Notes: generated by a model not told the origin, from the letters alone. Shown: positions 1 through 11,304, numbered from the stretch's first letter. The stretch: DNA of 64,000 bases from Torreya grandis (GCA_037957365.1 JARHVA010001190.1:3230001-3294000), one strand, 5' to 3'. Numbers and translations: made by a program.

Positions 1-350
1 TACTTAATTTAATTGAAATTCCTTATACATGTTTGTTTTATTATTTTTAACCTCCACTTTGTGCCACAAGCTTTGGTGTACACTAGATTAGATTTACTTT
101 CTTGTTATTAAAATAAGTGACACGCTTTAAACTTTAGGACTCCATTAGGATTGTTGTATAATTATGTTAGACTGTAGGTTTTGGAACCCTTCTTAGCATT
201 ATATGTTGTGACAAGTGATCCCCTAATCAAGTCTAGCAGATCCTTATATTGGTCATGCTCCCGCTTAACAAGTGTATCTCCAATCGAAAGTGTAGGTATG
301 TTCTATCTTCTATGATCTAGGATTGGTTTATAGACATGATGCATTTTTTA
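1..350 (+). other. Fragment sharing a block with 7.35-7.46 kb
   Basis: AT-rich DNA holding a block (about 50-200) that matches the reverse complement of about 7,290-7,460. The best part is TGTGCCACAAGCTTTGGTG at 60-78, followed in both copies by a similar ACTAG-containing tail and a later GGTTTTGGAACC / GGCTTTGAAACC stretch. The two copies are in opposite orientation, so this is probably the end of an LTR or leader of the same repeat family as the minus-strand element at 4-8 kb. The family is not recognised. Confidence 0.35.
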
Positions 351-3071
351 TTGCATACATGAGATTCTTCAACTGATTGTTTATTTGTAGAGACTCCATG
401 GATGTTGAATAGTTAGAAAAAAAAGATTTTATGAATGTAGTCATGTAGATGTCAATTTTGACATCCGTTATTTATACATCATGTTAGATGGCATGTATCT
501 TTAAATCCAATCTTATCACATCACCATATTTAAATTATATGGTGAACAACTTCAATTACAACTAAATGAATTCCAACTCTAAGTAGGAATCATAAAGCTC
601 CTTCAATTTTTGAAATGGTTCCCATGGTGTAATGTACCCCTGTATATGACGAAACACATCCCCATCCATATATGCCCTCATCAAGGCCAATACCTTGTGT
701 TTTTTTGTTTCTATGTATGATTATCCTTTACATTCCATGTTGGTTCAGTCAGTTATTTCTCTTCGTCACAAATATCGAACCATATATCATCGAAAATGAA
801 TGTGTTCACTTTCCATGTTCAACATAGAAAGAATATAGATACATATGAAACTAAGTTAATTGAAAATGAAATGTTGAATTAAATGTTGAAAGTAAATGAA
901 AATAATTAAAAGTACTATATACATACTTTGACTTACCTTTTCACCGAATAATTACATGTAAATATCATAGTCCTAATTATGGAGGGTGCAATGCCTACAT
1001 TTTAAAAACCCTATGGATACAAAGCTAACAATAGAAGCAATATGTGTTTATGTAGGATGGGAAAATTAACAATGCATAACTCTCAAAACTGATTAAATTA
1101 TGTAGAAAATTAGCAAGCGAGGATTGTCAAGGTTAGTTAGAAATAAAAGACCAAACATGTAATGACAAATGAATGTATAACACACTAAATCATGTTGTGA
1201 AGCATACAAAATGTGAATAACAAAAAGGAGTGTAGAACACACTAACTAACATTGGAAAGTATGTAAAATATGAATGACAAAAAATAATATAAAACACACT
1301 AAATCAAGTTGAGAAGTATGTAAAATATTAATGACAAAAAAGAATGTAAGTACACTAAATCACATTGGAAAGCATGTAAAACATTGTAAGTAAATGAAAT
1401 ATAAATGCAAGAAAACTCTAACAAATATATGTAAGAAAATAAAAAGTAACCACATCTAAGATAAACATGTCAAATCGATACACAAACAAAATATAAATGA
1501 TTGAAAATCAGAATGTAAATCAAAATGTAAGACAAGCATGTCAAATGAAGCATGAAGAAATCATAAATGATTGAAGATGAAAATGTAAATCAAGATGTAA
1601 GATAAGTATCTCAAGTCAAAATAAATAACATGTATGTAAAATATCCTATGTAAGATAAGTGAAATCCACAAAAATTAAAAAAGAACATGATTTATATATG
1701 AAAATTCAAAAGATCTAAAGAATGATGACTCAAACTTAGTGTTTTTTTTAAGATACGATGTAATAAATCACAAACACTTAATGACATGAGTAGGATGATA
1801 ATGAAATGGTATGGAAAGTAGATGGTGTAAGGGATGTTTGTGAGGAAAACCTAGAGCTATATAAGGTATTACAATGCAACTCACAAACTAGAATCCAAAA
1901 GTTGTAAGAAATAAAATATGATCAAGGATGTGATCATCAAAAATTAATACATATCAAGGGTAATATCAAGAAAATATGATGAAAATAAAGAGTGTGAGGC
2001 ACCACATAGTTGATATGAATATCCTTAAAAGGAATGAGACACACTAGGCAAGTGAGCAAGACTAGAAAATATCAACATCTAGGATCTAGGACACTCTAAC
2101 TAGTGAACACAAAGCTTGGACCAACAAGTAAAGTGCATGGATCATCTCATGAAGACTATGTGCATGAAAATTAAAATGGACCTACATTACCACAACATGT
2201 TTTCCATTCCTCATGACCTCTTATAGAGTCATCTTTTTACTGTAAAGATTGGATACTTGTATGAGAAAGTAGGTGGCACTATAAGTATATGATATAATAA
2301 GACCTCCTACCCTAGTTACTAGTCTACCACACCCTAATGGACCTCGACTCTATTATTAGTTTAACTGTGAAGAAGATCACATTTTTATGTGATCTAACTT
2401 TTAAATGTATAATTGTCTTTTAATCATTTCCTTTTATTTCTGTTATGATTTGGATCCTAACCCTTTTGACTTTTTATATTCCTCCTCCATACGAATTTGG
2501 AGAACTAATCATGAGTGAAATAAGTTTCAAATACAAGAGAGCTTACACTTGGTCAGTAAAGAAAAGGACCTAAATATCATGGTGTCTAAAGACTCTTAGA
2601 CTTGCCCATGATTAAGTATACAATCTCAAAACTGAGCTATGTGTGCTTCAAATGAAAGGAAATAAGGGAAATATGGGGATCATGAGAGATTCTTCCATGT
2701 AATAAGTGATACAATGATACATGTGCTCATATCTAATCATAAAGAGTTAAAATAGTGATATAAAATGGATTTGGCTATGATTATGATAGTCATGTCACTA
2801 GAGAATCCATACTAATCTACAAGGTATCTAGCACAAGCACCAATAAATGTAGTAGTCATCCCAAAAAAGAGGGAAAGTAAATGGGCATTCCAAATAAGGG
2901 GTAAGAAAATAAGGTCCAAATAATCATAAATATATTAAGAGAAATAATTACATAAATGTGAAAAAAAATAAGTAAGTTAAAAACCCAAAGGTGATGCCTA
3001 GAAACCACAAGGAAAATAGATGTTGAACGTAATGTGATCTAAAACTAAAGAACTAAAAAGGAAAGAATGTT
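351..3071. other. AT-rich sequence, no gene seen
   Basis: No open frame of useful length and no recognisable protein similarity on either strand. Around 1,190-1,400 a loose phrase (roughly: ACACTAAATCA..TTG..AAGTATGTAAAATAT..AATGACAAAAA) recurs about every 60 bases, so an old diverged tandem repeat may lie there. Otherwise I see nothing. Confidence 0.5.
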
Positions 3072-3076
3072 GTAAG
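3072..3076. repeat. Target site duplication, left copy (gtaag)
   Basis: The five bases gtaag immediately before the TG start of the solo LTR are repeated exactly at 3898-3902, directly after its CA end. Five base pairs is the usual duplication length for Ty3/gypsy and Ty1/copia integrases. Confidence 0.85.
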
Positions 3077-3585
3077 TGTCGGGGAATCCAAGAACAACAC
3101 ACCTATTCTGATCTCACTTGTTAGGATCTTGCTCCTCAAAAAGAGCACAATATGATTACTAAATACAAGCAATTAAACATGCGGAATTAACCAGAAGTAC
3201 AAGTAACTAGAATTCACAAATGACACAGAATATGAGAGACAATACACTATCTTGTATTCAATACTCATCCAAAAAGAAAATACAATAAAGAAGATGCCAC
3301 TTCTTCTTCCACCTCTCAGAGGCTTCCCACACCTCAAGGGCTCCCAGTAATTCTCAATCAAGAGTTCACTCTCCTACCAAAAATGGTCCCAACACACAAC
3401 TCACACACAGAATTGGTGTTCACCTCTCCAACCAGTCAGTAATAACCCTACCAATACCAAGCACTCTAAAGTACTTCAAGTAGATCTCCCATGAACCTGT
3501 AACCTGCAATTCAATAGACCTTACAATGGAAGGATCTCCCTTGCCTTCCTTTTTAGCTCATAATTATAATACATGCCAATGGGTC

Positions 3586-3593
3586 TATAAATA
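3586..3593 (+). promoter_or_regulatory. LTR TATA box (TATAAATA)
   Basis: TATAAATA lies in the context ggtcTATAAATAgatcc, about 510 bases into the 821-bp LTR, where the U3/R boundary is expected. No initiation site can be proven from sequence alone. Confidence 0.6.
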
Positions 3594-3714
3594 GATCCCA
3601 AACTTAAACAATAATTTAGACACACAGCTCAAGACTCAAAGTAGCCTTTACATGCAAACACTCGGTCAACGAACTAACTGTCTGTGCAACGAACAGTTCT
3701 GAAACTGCCACAGG

Positions 3715-3830
3715 CGACCGACGTCGATCCCTGTCTAACTGGTGCTGACCGACGTCAGCTGACTCCCTACCAATGTCGGTTGCCTTCTACATTCATCATG
3801 ATTGACGTCGATTATACTGCCGACGTCGGT
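3715..3830 (+). repeat. ACGT-core motif cluster in solo LTR
   Basis: Five related words occur downstream of the TATA box: gaccgacgtcgatc at 3715, tgaccgacgtcagc at 3746, caatgtcggt at 3771, attgacgtcgatt at 3801 and ccgacgtcggt at 3820. The core TGACGTC / CGACGTCG is palindromic and resembles ACGT-core sites bound by plant bZIP factors (established for that motif class). Function here is inference. The same word family recurs in element 1. Confidence 0.6.
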
Positions 3831-3897
3831 GTCTCTAGAACTTCAGCAACCTCCTCTTTGTCTGCATAGTTGAAGCTTTTAGCTCCACAACCTAACA

Positions 3898-3902
3898 GTA
3901 AG
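3898..3902. repeat. Target site duplication, right copy (gtaag)
   Basis: Exact copy of 3072-3076, directly after the LTR end CCTAACA. Confidence 0.85.
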
Positions 3903-5858
3903 TAATATGAAACTAAATGAAATAAAACATAAAAATACAAATAAACATGAGACAAAAATAATGATAAAAATATATATGCTAACGTATATATAAAATATGA
4001 GCATGTGAAATATAAGACTATGTATCTCGAAAAGTTTTTTGAAATTGAATTTATTCGGTATTATGCAATGTAGAAGAAAAGTGGGCATTATAGGATGCCC
4101 TAAAGGGTAATTTGATGTAGGGATAAGCATCGCAAGATGCCCCAAAGTTTGAAGTGACATGTGTATGGGAATCACAAGATGCCCCAACATGTGATATAGA
4201 GTGAGTTGAAATTGAATAATTAGAATGAACTCCATTGGTTTGACGGGTGCAATTCAAGACATGTAAGTTTATTGATATGTTAAATTTTAATGATGTTTAA
4301 ATTGACACAGAACATTTTGAATAGGTTTAAAGAGGTCTATAAGGTAAAGGATGACCATTTATGATGTGCTTTAGAATAGGCATTTAAACTAGGTGTTCAT
4401 TGGGTTCGTGTGAGCTAAGAGGTTGGGGTTTGATGAATGCAACCACCCATTTTAATTTATTCATGTTAGATATCATTTCTTTATTGGTGTAAGAAGAGGG
4501 AGAAACTATGGTTTTGAAAACATTAGTAGATAAGGTGGAGGTATGAGGTAATTTTTTTAATTATTAGATATGTGATATTGATGTGATTATGATTTTATAA
4601 TTTAGACTCGTGAGGCTTGAAAATAGTTTTGATAACATTGTTGTGTTAGAGTATCAAAAATTAAATGTGGACAAAGCAATAAGGTAAGTAATAATTGGTG
4701 AAGATCATGACAAATCTCATGAGAATGTCCTATTAAATCAATAAAACGTATTAGGATTGTACCATTTTGGAGGAGGTTTGAAAAGATAAAAGCTCATAGT
4801 TATAGAGGGTATAACTTTCTTCTTAAGTTCTTCTAGACTCAATAGAGGGTGGATTGGTTTAAAATTGGTTGAATGGGATGATCACTTTTGAAGTTGGGTA
4901 GGATTAAATGAATCAATGTTATGAGACATTGATTGTAAATAATCCTTAGTAGTTGCTTAAGGTGATTCAAATTGAATCATAAGAAAGTCTTGTCTTTTGT
5001 TTGGTCTAAGGCTTATTCTAAAGTTTTAAGGGAAAACATCTAAACTTTGTAATGAAGAGAATTTTTAAGATCAATAAAAAATAGTTTTAAAATATTATCA
5101 TCACTTATGTTATGGTTTGATTTGTGAGCTAGATACTTCCATCATTTGATGAAAGGGTGAGCAAATTTGTTAAGTAGCTACTTAGCGTTGATGAAATGAC
5201 TAAGGTGAATTTTAGAAAGGTCATTATATTAGAATTCTTTAACTAGAGCATTGAATAAATCCTATAGTTGTAATATATAATTTTGAGGGAGGTCATTGTA
5301 CCATTCAAGTGTATCACCAAAAAAAGTTTTGACTAGGAGCTTAGTGGTAGTAAAGGTGTTAGTTTAGACCCATCCCTTATAGAGATTACCAAAATATTTA
5401 ATAAAGATAGCAAGATCCTTAGTTCTATTAAATGTAATAGTTAGAGAAATATTTCTAATATATATGGATACAATGAATAGATCGACATGTTCATTTTGAA
5501 GATGTTGAATAATTTTGTTATGGAAAGAAGGTTGAGGGATGATATTTCCATTGGCATATCTAAGAGGAGGAGAGAAAAAATTCTAATTTGATTGAGTCTT
5601 GATGACTTGAGAAGGTTGATAATCCATTTGTGATATATTAGATTACATTTGCATCATTTGATTATTATGAGTGATTTGTATATTGGTCTTTTGTTAAATT
5701 ATTTAATCAAAGAGTTGAGTAATATCAATGGGAATAAGAATGTTGGGGGTAGGAGGTAGAATGTTAATGTTGATATGAGGTGGAATGTTAGTGTTGGTAA
5801 GAGGAGCATTCCCTATATTGGTAGTAAGTGGAGGACTAGGGTGAGTACCTTCAACCAT
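3903..5858 (-). pseudogene. Decayed retrotransposon gag (minus strand)
   Basis: Reading the minus strand from an ATG at 5858, the first frame gives a Pro/Asn/Thr-rich leader (MVEGTHPSPPLTTN, then NIPPHINI). Further down, at about 5,315-5,235, comes a capsid-like stretch with the words GDTLEWYNDLP and LFNALVKEF, which match the conserved core of Ty3/gypsy gag (G..L.WY..LP......W..F...F). The frame is broken by many stops and shifts and fades out toward 4.0 kb. No zinc knuckle and no pol could be read downstream, where the solo LTR begins. It probably belongs to the element whose LTR or leader occupies 6.0-8.3 kb. Confidence 0.6.
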
Positions 5859-6601
5859 ATTACATTGTGGTTGCCTTAAAGATGCAAAATTTAGATTACA
5901 TGATGTATTAATTGGTTTGGGATTAGGAATACGTGAAGAAAGGAATTCAATAGTTTCTTCTAAATTAATAATATAAGTGAGGTTTTGATCTTAATCTTTG
6001 ATTATGTAGTGTTCTTAAATAATTATAAGTTGCAAAAAAAACATAATTATGAAATAAAACTAGATCAACCACCTACTTAACTAAGTCAACCATTTGTTAA
6101 ACTAAAAAAAGGGCCAAAATAAATTTGGTCAACCACTTATTAAATTAAGGCAAAAATAGACGAAAACTAGGTCGGCCACCTATTGAACTACGCTGGCAAC
6201 CTGTTAAATTGGAGAAAAAATAGGGCAAAATAAAACTAAGTCAGTTAGGTCAACTTATTTGATTGAGTGATATAGTTTTACATAGCTTTAAAATGGACAA
6301 AAACAAAATGGAAATTTGCAATGTTGAGTAATTTTATTTAAAAATTGAAATAGTGAACTCAAATAATTGATAAATTTGAAGTACTAAGCTTGTTTAGAAT
6401 GAACCTAAAAATATAACTAAGTCAACTAGGTCAACTTACTTAGTTGACTGAAAATACTAAAAATATGATTGTTAATTGGGTCATCCAAGTATGATTTAGT
6501 CTTATAGAGGCAAAAATATTTGAAACATAATGGTTAAATAAAGTCAACTAGGTCAACTTAGTCCATAAAAAATTAAAAATTAAAAAATAGTAAAATAACA
6601 C
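5859..6601 (-). other. Leader upstream of minus-strand gag, with decayed repeats
   Basis: No coding signal. From about 6,060 it contains diverged relatives of the dyad motif that forms the clear array starting at 6,602 (for example ctaagtcaactaggtcaactt at about 6,416 and a related word at about 6,540). The spacing here is irregular, so these look like older units of the same array. Confidence 0.45.
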
Positions 6602-7145
6602 TAGATCGACCAATTCAATCTAGTTTGTTAAAATCTATAAAAGTAAAAATTGCTAAACTGAACTATATTCACCAACTTGATCTAGTTGACTGAAAGTAAA
6701 AATTTATAAAATATAAAAAATTATTGAATCGACTGATGTTATTTAGTTTACTGATATGAAATCCTAAAATTAAAAAGATAAAACTAAATTGACTAGTGCG
6801 TACTAGTTGACTTTAGATTATATATATGTAAATCGAGAAAAAGATCACATCAATCAGTCTAATTTAATTGACTACTGAAAGAAAACTTGTAAATATAGAG
6901 AAAGACTAAATTAACCAACCCGATCTAGTTTATTTCAAAGAGAAAACATACATACAAAGAGAAAGACTAGATCGACCAACCTGATCTAGTTTACTATGAG
7001 GATAAAACCTACATACAAAGGATAAAATAGGATCAACTAAGGTGATGTAATTGACTATAAATCTTGAATCTAAATATTAAGTTTAAAACTAGATCAACTA
7101 ACCTGATCTAGTTGATTGTAATAAAAAATTAAAAATATAAAAGTT
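6602..7145 (-). repeat. 60-bp tandem array with dyad core, about 9 units
   Basis: A motif of the form ctagatcRacYaacctgatctagttYac starts at about 6602, 6662, 6723, 6782, 6846, 6906, 6966, 7027 and 7087, a spacing of 59-64 bases. Each core is an imperfect inverted repeat (TAGATCAACTA...TAGTTGAT) separated by a short spacer; the rest of each unit is A-rich. Unit sequences have diverged considerably while the period has held. The array lies between the TATA box on the minus strand (7,864-7,871) and the gag start (5,858), that is, in the transcribed leader or U5 of that element. Confidence 0.7.
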
Positions 7146-8368
7146 AGATTCACATCAGATTCACTAAAAGGTATGCAATGAATTAAGATAGATCTACAAC
7201 TTATCCTATTTAGTGAATGCCAAGCTTAGAAAAGGTAATCTTACCAAAAACTCATTGCATAGTTATTTATATCGAGGATATGACCTATTTGGATCCATTA
7301 AACCTATATAAAAGATCTCTTATGACACAACACTACAAGAAATGGTTTCAAAGCCTCTAGTCAAGTAGTACTACATAATAACCCTAGCTAGGTCTACAAT
7401 ACATGAAATAAAACTAAGCTAGTTCTCACCAAAGCTTGTGGCACAAAAAGGGATGGATAAACAAAAAAAATCAAGTAAATAAAACTCTACTCAATTCAAT
7501 GTATTGTTAATCTAAGCAAGTAATATAACATTCAACTTATTACTTTTTGTAATATCTATCTATCAAATGAAAGAGTAAAAGTTAAGAATACTTACTTTGA
7601 GTGAACTTGTTAAGCCTCAATCTCTCCCTTAGTGAATGGTGATTTGTAAAAGGTGGTTGTGGTTTTGTAAGGATCGCATCATAGAAATTAACTCTTGGAT
7701 AAAAGACTAATATTTTTCATTCAAGACTTTCTCACAAGGTAAGCTATCTTTCTTCCAAGGTAAAACCCTAAGCAATGACTCTTCAAATGTAGATCTAATA
7801 GAATTGTGAGTTAAAAATTTGTGAAAATGAATGTTTCTCTTTATTATATTAAAATTAAAGTGGTATTTATAACCAAGGATTAACTATAAACCCTTCTGAA
7901 AATTTAGCCGACAAGGTCAAATAAATCAATCTTGTTATGCGAGAAAAGAAGTCGTTAAGATTCAAACTATGTTGGTTGGGTTGACCTAGTTCCATAATGT
8001 GTGGCTTAACCTTTGAAACTAACCAACTTAGTAATAAAAATAAGCATGAGGGTGTTTGCTTAGTGATGGGCTATTTATAAAGGAAAATTGTTTAAGTGGA
8101 TACATAAGATTTAATTTCTTACAGATTTGGATAAAAGTGACTTACAGTGGGTTTAGGTAATGATATATAGACCAATAATCTTGAAAAAAAACAAATATCT
8201 TCCTACCCCTTTATCAATACACCCTTTAAGATGTTCACACAAAGAGATTTAAACTTGATAGGTTCTTATACGAGAGAAAGAATCAGTAAATAAAAGTTTA
8301 AAAATAGTATGTCTATATAAATCCCACCCCATCACTCATAATCATAAGGTTTTTCTCTCCCTTAAATA
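7146..8368 (-). other. Probable LTR / promoter region of the minus-strand element
   Basis: This stretch has no coding signal and lies upstream (minus strand) of the gag remnant. A TATA-like box is at 7,864-7,871. The block at about 7,424-7,460 (reverse complement TGTGCCACAAGCTTTGGTG) is shared with positions 60-78 in the opposite orientation. LTR ends could not be fixed because no second LTR copy or target duplication was found. Confidence 0.4.
7864..7871 (-). promoter_or_regulatory. TATA-like box, minus strand
   Basis: Plus-strand tatttata reads TATAAATA on the minus strand, in the context ggtTATAAATAcca. It is about 2 kb upstream of the gag start at 5,858 and upstream of the 60-bp array. 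It is a plausible LTR core promoter, but an AT-rich background makes chance matches common. Confidence 0.35.
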
Positions 8369-8373
8369 AGTCT

Positions 8374-8805
8374 AAAGCCACCATTCATTATGCAACTTGG
8401 GCTAAACTTGACAAAGATGTTGAACTGTGGATAGTTGGAATCTCTGGTTTACAAGTAATTTAGACTACCATGGAGAATGAACAAGGAGAAAACATTTTTC
8501 ATAAATCCACAACCTTCAAGTTTACCATTAATATCCCTATGGGTAATTCACTCATGAAGAATATTCATCTTTTTGTATTTCCCAACTTCAAAAGAATTTA
8601 TCTTTGAGTTTGATGTCTTATATCATAGTTACAACTATAACAAGAATACCCAAAAGCTTAAATTATTTCCAACCACCCTCAAATATACAACCCTTAGATA
8701 GCTTATGGGACTCAACAGAGATGTGATCTTTACTTGGAATGAAACATAAAAGAAATTCCTCTCCAAATTTAATACCCTTCTCACGTTTTATAATGTTTTC
8801 TCAAT
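8374..8805 (+). pseudogene. gag fragment of a Ty3/gypsy element
   Basis: With two or three frame changes the plus strand reads as the N-terminal half of a plant Ty3/gypsy gag. There is an N-terminal part (ATWAKLDKDVELW), then a capsid core with FEFDVLYHSYNY, QKLKLFPTTLKY and LMGLNRDVIFTW, followed by KKFLSKFNTLLTFYN. This pattern (KLKLFP.TL...A..W...L....I..W) is the usual gag core of Athila/Tat-type elements. Stops and shifts make it non-functional. The similarity ends abruptly near 8,805. No zinc knuckle, protease or RT follows, so it is a truncated relic in the opposite orientation to the neighbouring gag at 3.9-5.9 kb. Confidence 0.65.
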
Positions 8806-10119
8806 AACATGTCATCAAGTGGATGACCGATGTGTCGAGTGTGTCATTGTGCTCAATGTATAAATGAGATGTATTTTGGTTAGTGGTTAGTCTTGTTTAG
8901 TTACCTTGTTGTGTTGGCCTAAAATCAAGTTCATTGTGACTCATGTAGGATCACATTGGGTTATGTACATTTAACGCTTACAATAATTTGTATTATCATA
9001 TATTATGTTGCTTATGTCTTCTATGGGCTTTCATGTCGATGTGTTACTTTTGACACTTTTATCCTATTAAGACCTGATTTGTGTTTATTCCAACAGCTTA
9101 CTTGAATCCATTATGTGGTTGCGTTATGTTAAATTGATCCCTAATAATTGAATTGTATCCTTCTTAGTGTTCGACAATAATATCTACCTTAAAAGGGAAA
9201 AATTGATGTTGTTATGATTATGACCGAGTCCAGATAATATTTAATAATGGACGTAAATAATATTTTTATATAAATATAAAGTTATATAAATATATGTACA
9301 TTAAAATAGTATTTTGTAAATAAGTGGGTTAAATAAATAAATGTGCATAATTATTCATAATTTTTAATAAATAAATAGTTCACTTTAAATATTATTATTC
9401 TTGTATTTGTACGTATCTCTACATATTAATATATGTAATTGTATGATCATATTTATACATTGATATATTGATATAAGTTAGAATAATATCTTTAGTTTTG
9501 TAATAAATTCAATATATTCAGTTATTTGATGCTCTCAATGTATTAATTAATTTAATCAATAAAGATAAAAACAATGACTAACTCATTAATGTATTAATAG
9601 ATTTAAAAAAGAAAAAGAAAAGAGTGAAGCGCTAACCTTAGAAAAATAAAATAAAACAATACAAGCATCTCTTTCATTTAAAAGTTAATAAAAAAGGGGA
9701 GAGGATCCATTTGGAAGATTGGGCAAGGGAGAAGCTAGATAGAGGGAGAAAGAAAAAAGAAGATAGAAGAGGAAGAAGGAGAGCTTGGGAGAGGAATGAA
9801 TGTTCAACAAATAAAACAAGGAGTTTCTTTAATCAGGAAAAGGATTCTCCTCTCTAAATCCATGGTATTTTTCTAAAATAATGAATAATAAAAAGATGAA
9901 ATGCATTTGGAATGATTTGTTTTGAAAGATATGTGTGTGTGCACAAACCCTAGATTTATTTCTATTATGCCCCCTGAATCAGGGATAACAAATCTATTAT
10001 TTTTATTTTAAATAATATATTAAATAAAGTAATATGTGTGTGTATTTATTAAAAATATATTATTGGGTTTATGTTGTTATTTGTAACTTTATTTTTATTT
10101 TTTTTAAATATATGTGTGT
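8806..10119. other. AT-rich sequence, no gene seen
   Basis: No recognisable coding signal. A purine-rich stretch (about 9,700-9,800, agaaagaaaaaagaagatag...) lies in the second half. Nothing else could be supported. Confidence 0.5.
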
Positions 10120-10182
10120 GTGTATACGTACGTGTGTGTGTATATAAATAAATATGCATATATTTATTCATCAGAAAATAAA

Positions 10183-10228
<46 letters not shown>

Positions 10229-10395
10229 GTGTGTGTGTGTATATGTACGTGTGTGTGTGTATAAATAAATATGCATATAGTTATTCATATTTATTCATCA
10301 GAAAATAAAAATATAAATAATAAATAGGAATAACTATATGCATATTTATTTATATACACACACATACGTACACACACACACACACACACACATAT
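10120..10395. repeat. Compound microsatellite with direct and inverted copies
   Basis: A module of (TG)n - tatacgtacg/tatgtacg - (TG)n - tataaataaatatgcatat - tatttattcatcag - aaaataaaaat occurs at about 10,120-10,185 and again at about 10,228-10,312, separated by an (AT)20 run (10,187-10,226). A third copy is inverted at 10,328-10,393. The second and third copies form an inverted repeat with arms of about 60 bases and a loop of about 40 bases, able to fold into a long hairpin. The small ORFs across it are low-complexity (YIYIYIY) and not genes. Confidence 0.8.
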
Positions 10396-10723
10396 AGTAT
10401 TATTTTTATCTTAACAAAGGGGGGTGGTGGTTGTGTCATCTCATCCCCCTCCCATATTAGGGAAGGGAGGATGTTAGCCAGCCAGCCAACCCCCCCATCC
10501 CTACAGTAGGCCTAGCTGACGGCCATGGCTACAACCAGGGCCTTAGGCCCGACCACCAACTGCCTAAGGTTTGGACTTTTGATTTCTTTTAAGGTGATAA
10601 AAAAATAAAATAAATAAATAAAATAATTAAAATGAATAGGTTGAATTTCTTGGTATTATATAATTTTGAGAGTTTTATATATAATTATTAAAGTTAGACA
10701 AATATTTATATATATATTAAAGT

Positions 10724-10726
<3 letters not shown>
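10396..10726. other. Short GC-rich patch in AT-rich DNA
   Basis: Between about 10,425 and 10,570 the sequence turns GC-rich (ggggggtggtgg, gccagccagccaaccccccc, agggccttaggcccgacc). The last word holds a dyad, GGGCCTTAGGCCC. No ORF or known element could be tied to it. The rest is AT-rich with nothing seen. Confidence 0.4.

Positions 10727-10775
<49 letters not shown>
10727..10775. repeat. (AT)n microsatellite
   Basis: About 24 uninterrupted AT dinucleotides. Confidence 0.95.
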
Positions 10776-10778
<3 letters not shown>

Positions 10779-11304
10779 AAATGTGAAAGTTGAAAGTTAT
10801 AAATACATATATGAATATATATGTATGTACTCATTTATTTGATATCAAATTAATGTAAATTCAGTTATGGCATATGAATGTATATAATTATATATGTGGA
10901 TATGAAATGCATAATTAAAATATTAAGAATGAAATTGTCATCAAGTGATTATATGCATAAATACACATCCTAACAAACAAAAGATATATTTATATAAGGT
11001 TTAAATCTGAATGTGTATAATAGGTAAGAAGTAACCCTAATACGACCATTGTTATTGGCCATATTTAGATGTGAGTGTAATTTGTACGTTTAATTAGATT
11101 TACTTTGATCATTTATGATTAATAAATAACCAAGCTTAGAAAATTATCTGGGGAATATGTTGTGGTAGTATGGTGATTTTAAGTTAAATCCATTGTCGAA
11201 GTGATAATGTAAAGGACCCTAAGATTATCATTAAGTCGGATGCTCTCCCAAAGGATGGGATTTAATAAAATCTTCTTAAATGACTCTCTAGTCAGGAAGT
11301 TTGT

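Larger units (their letters stand above)
3077..3897 (+). mobile_element. Solo LTR, 821 bp
   Basis: The unit starts TGTCGGGG and ends CCTAACA, giving the TG..CA termini expected of an LTR. It is flanked by a perfect 5-bp duplication, gtaag. No internal region, gag or pol accompanies it, so it is best read as a solo LTR left by LTR-LTR recombination. A TATA box (3586-3593) sets the orientation as plus. The second half carries several copies of a GACCGACGTCGATC-type motif. It is richer in GC and CpG than its surroundings, which with the perfect duplication suggests a younger insertion. It sits just past the downstream end of the readable minus-strand gag remnant (3.9-5.9 kb). The short ORFs inside it are not treated as genes. 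Confidence 0.85.

Noticed and set aside
3684..3869. 61-codon plus-strand ORF in the solo LTR
   Set aside because: Lies across the ACGT-core motif cluster within the LTR, with no protein similarity.
6602..7145. Regular 60-bp repeats considered as a CRISPR array
   Set aside because: Units are tandem with diverged repeats and no constant repeat alternating with unique spacers; the context is a plant retroelement.
10049..10308. Overlapping ORFs of 64-79 codons on both strands
   Set aside because: They are translations of AT and GT microsatellites (YIYIYI, THTHTH), not genes.
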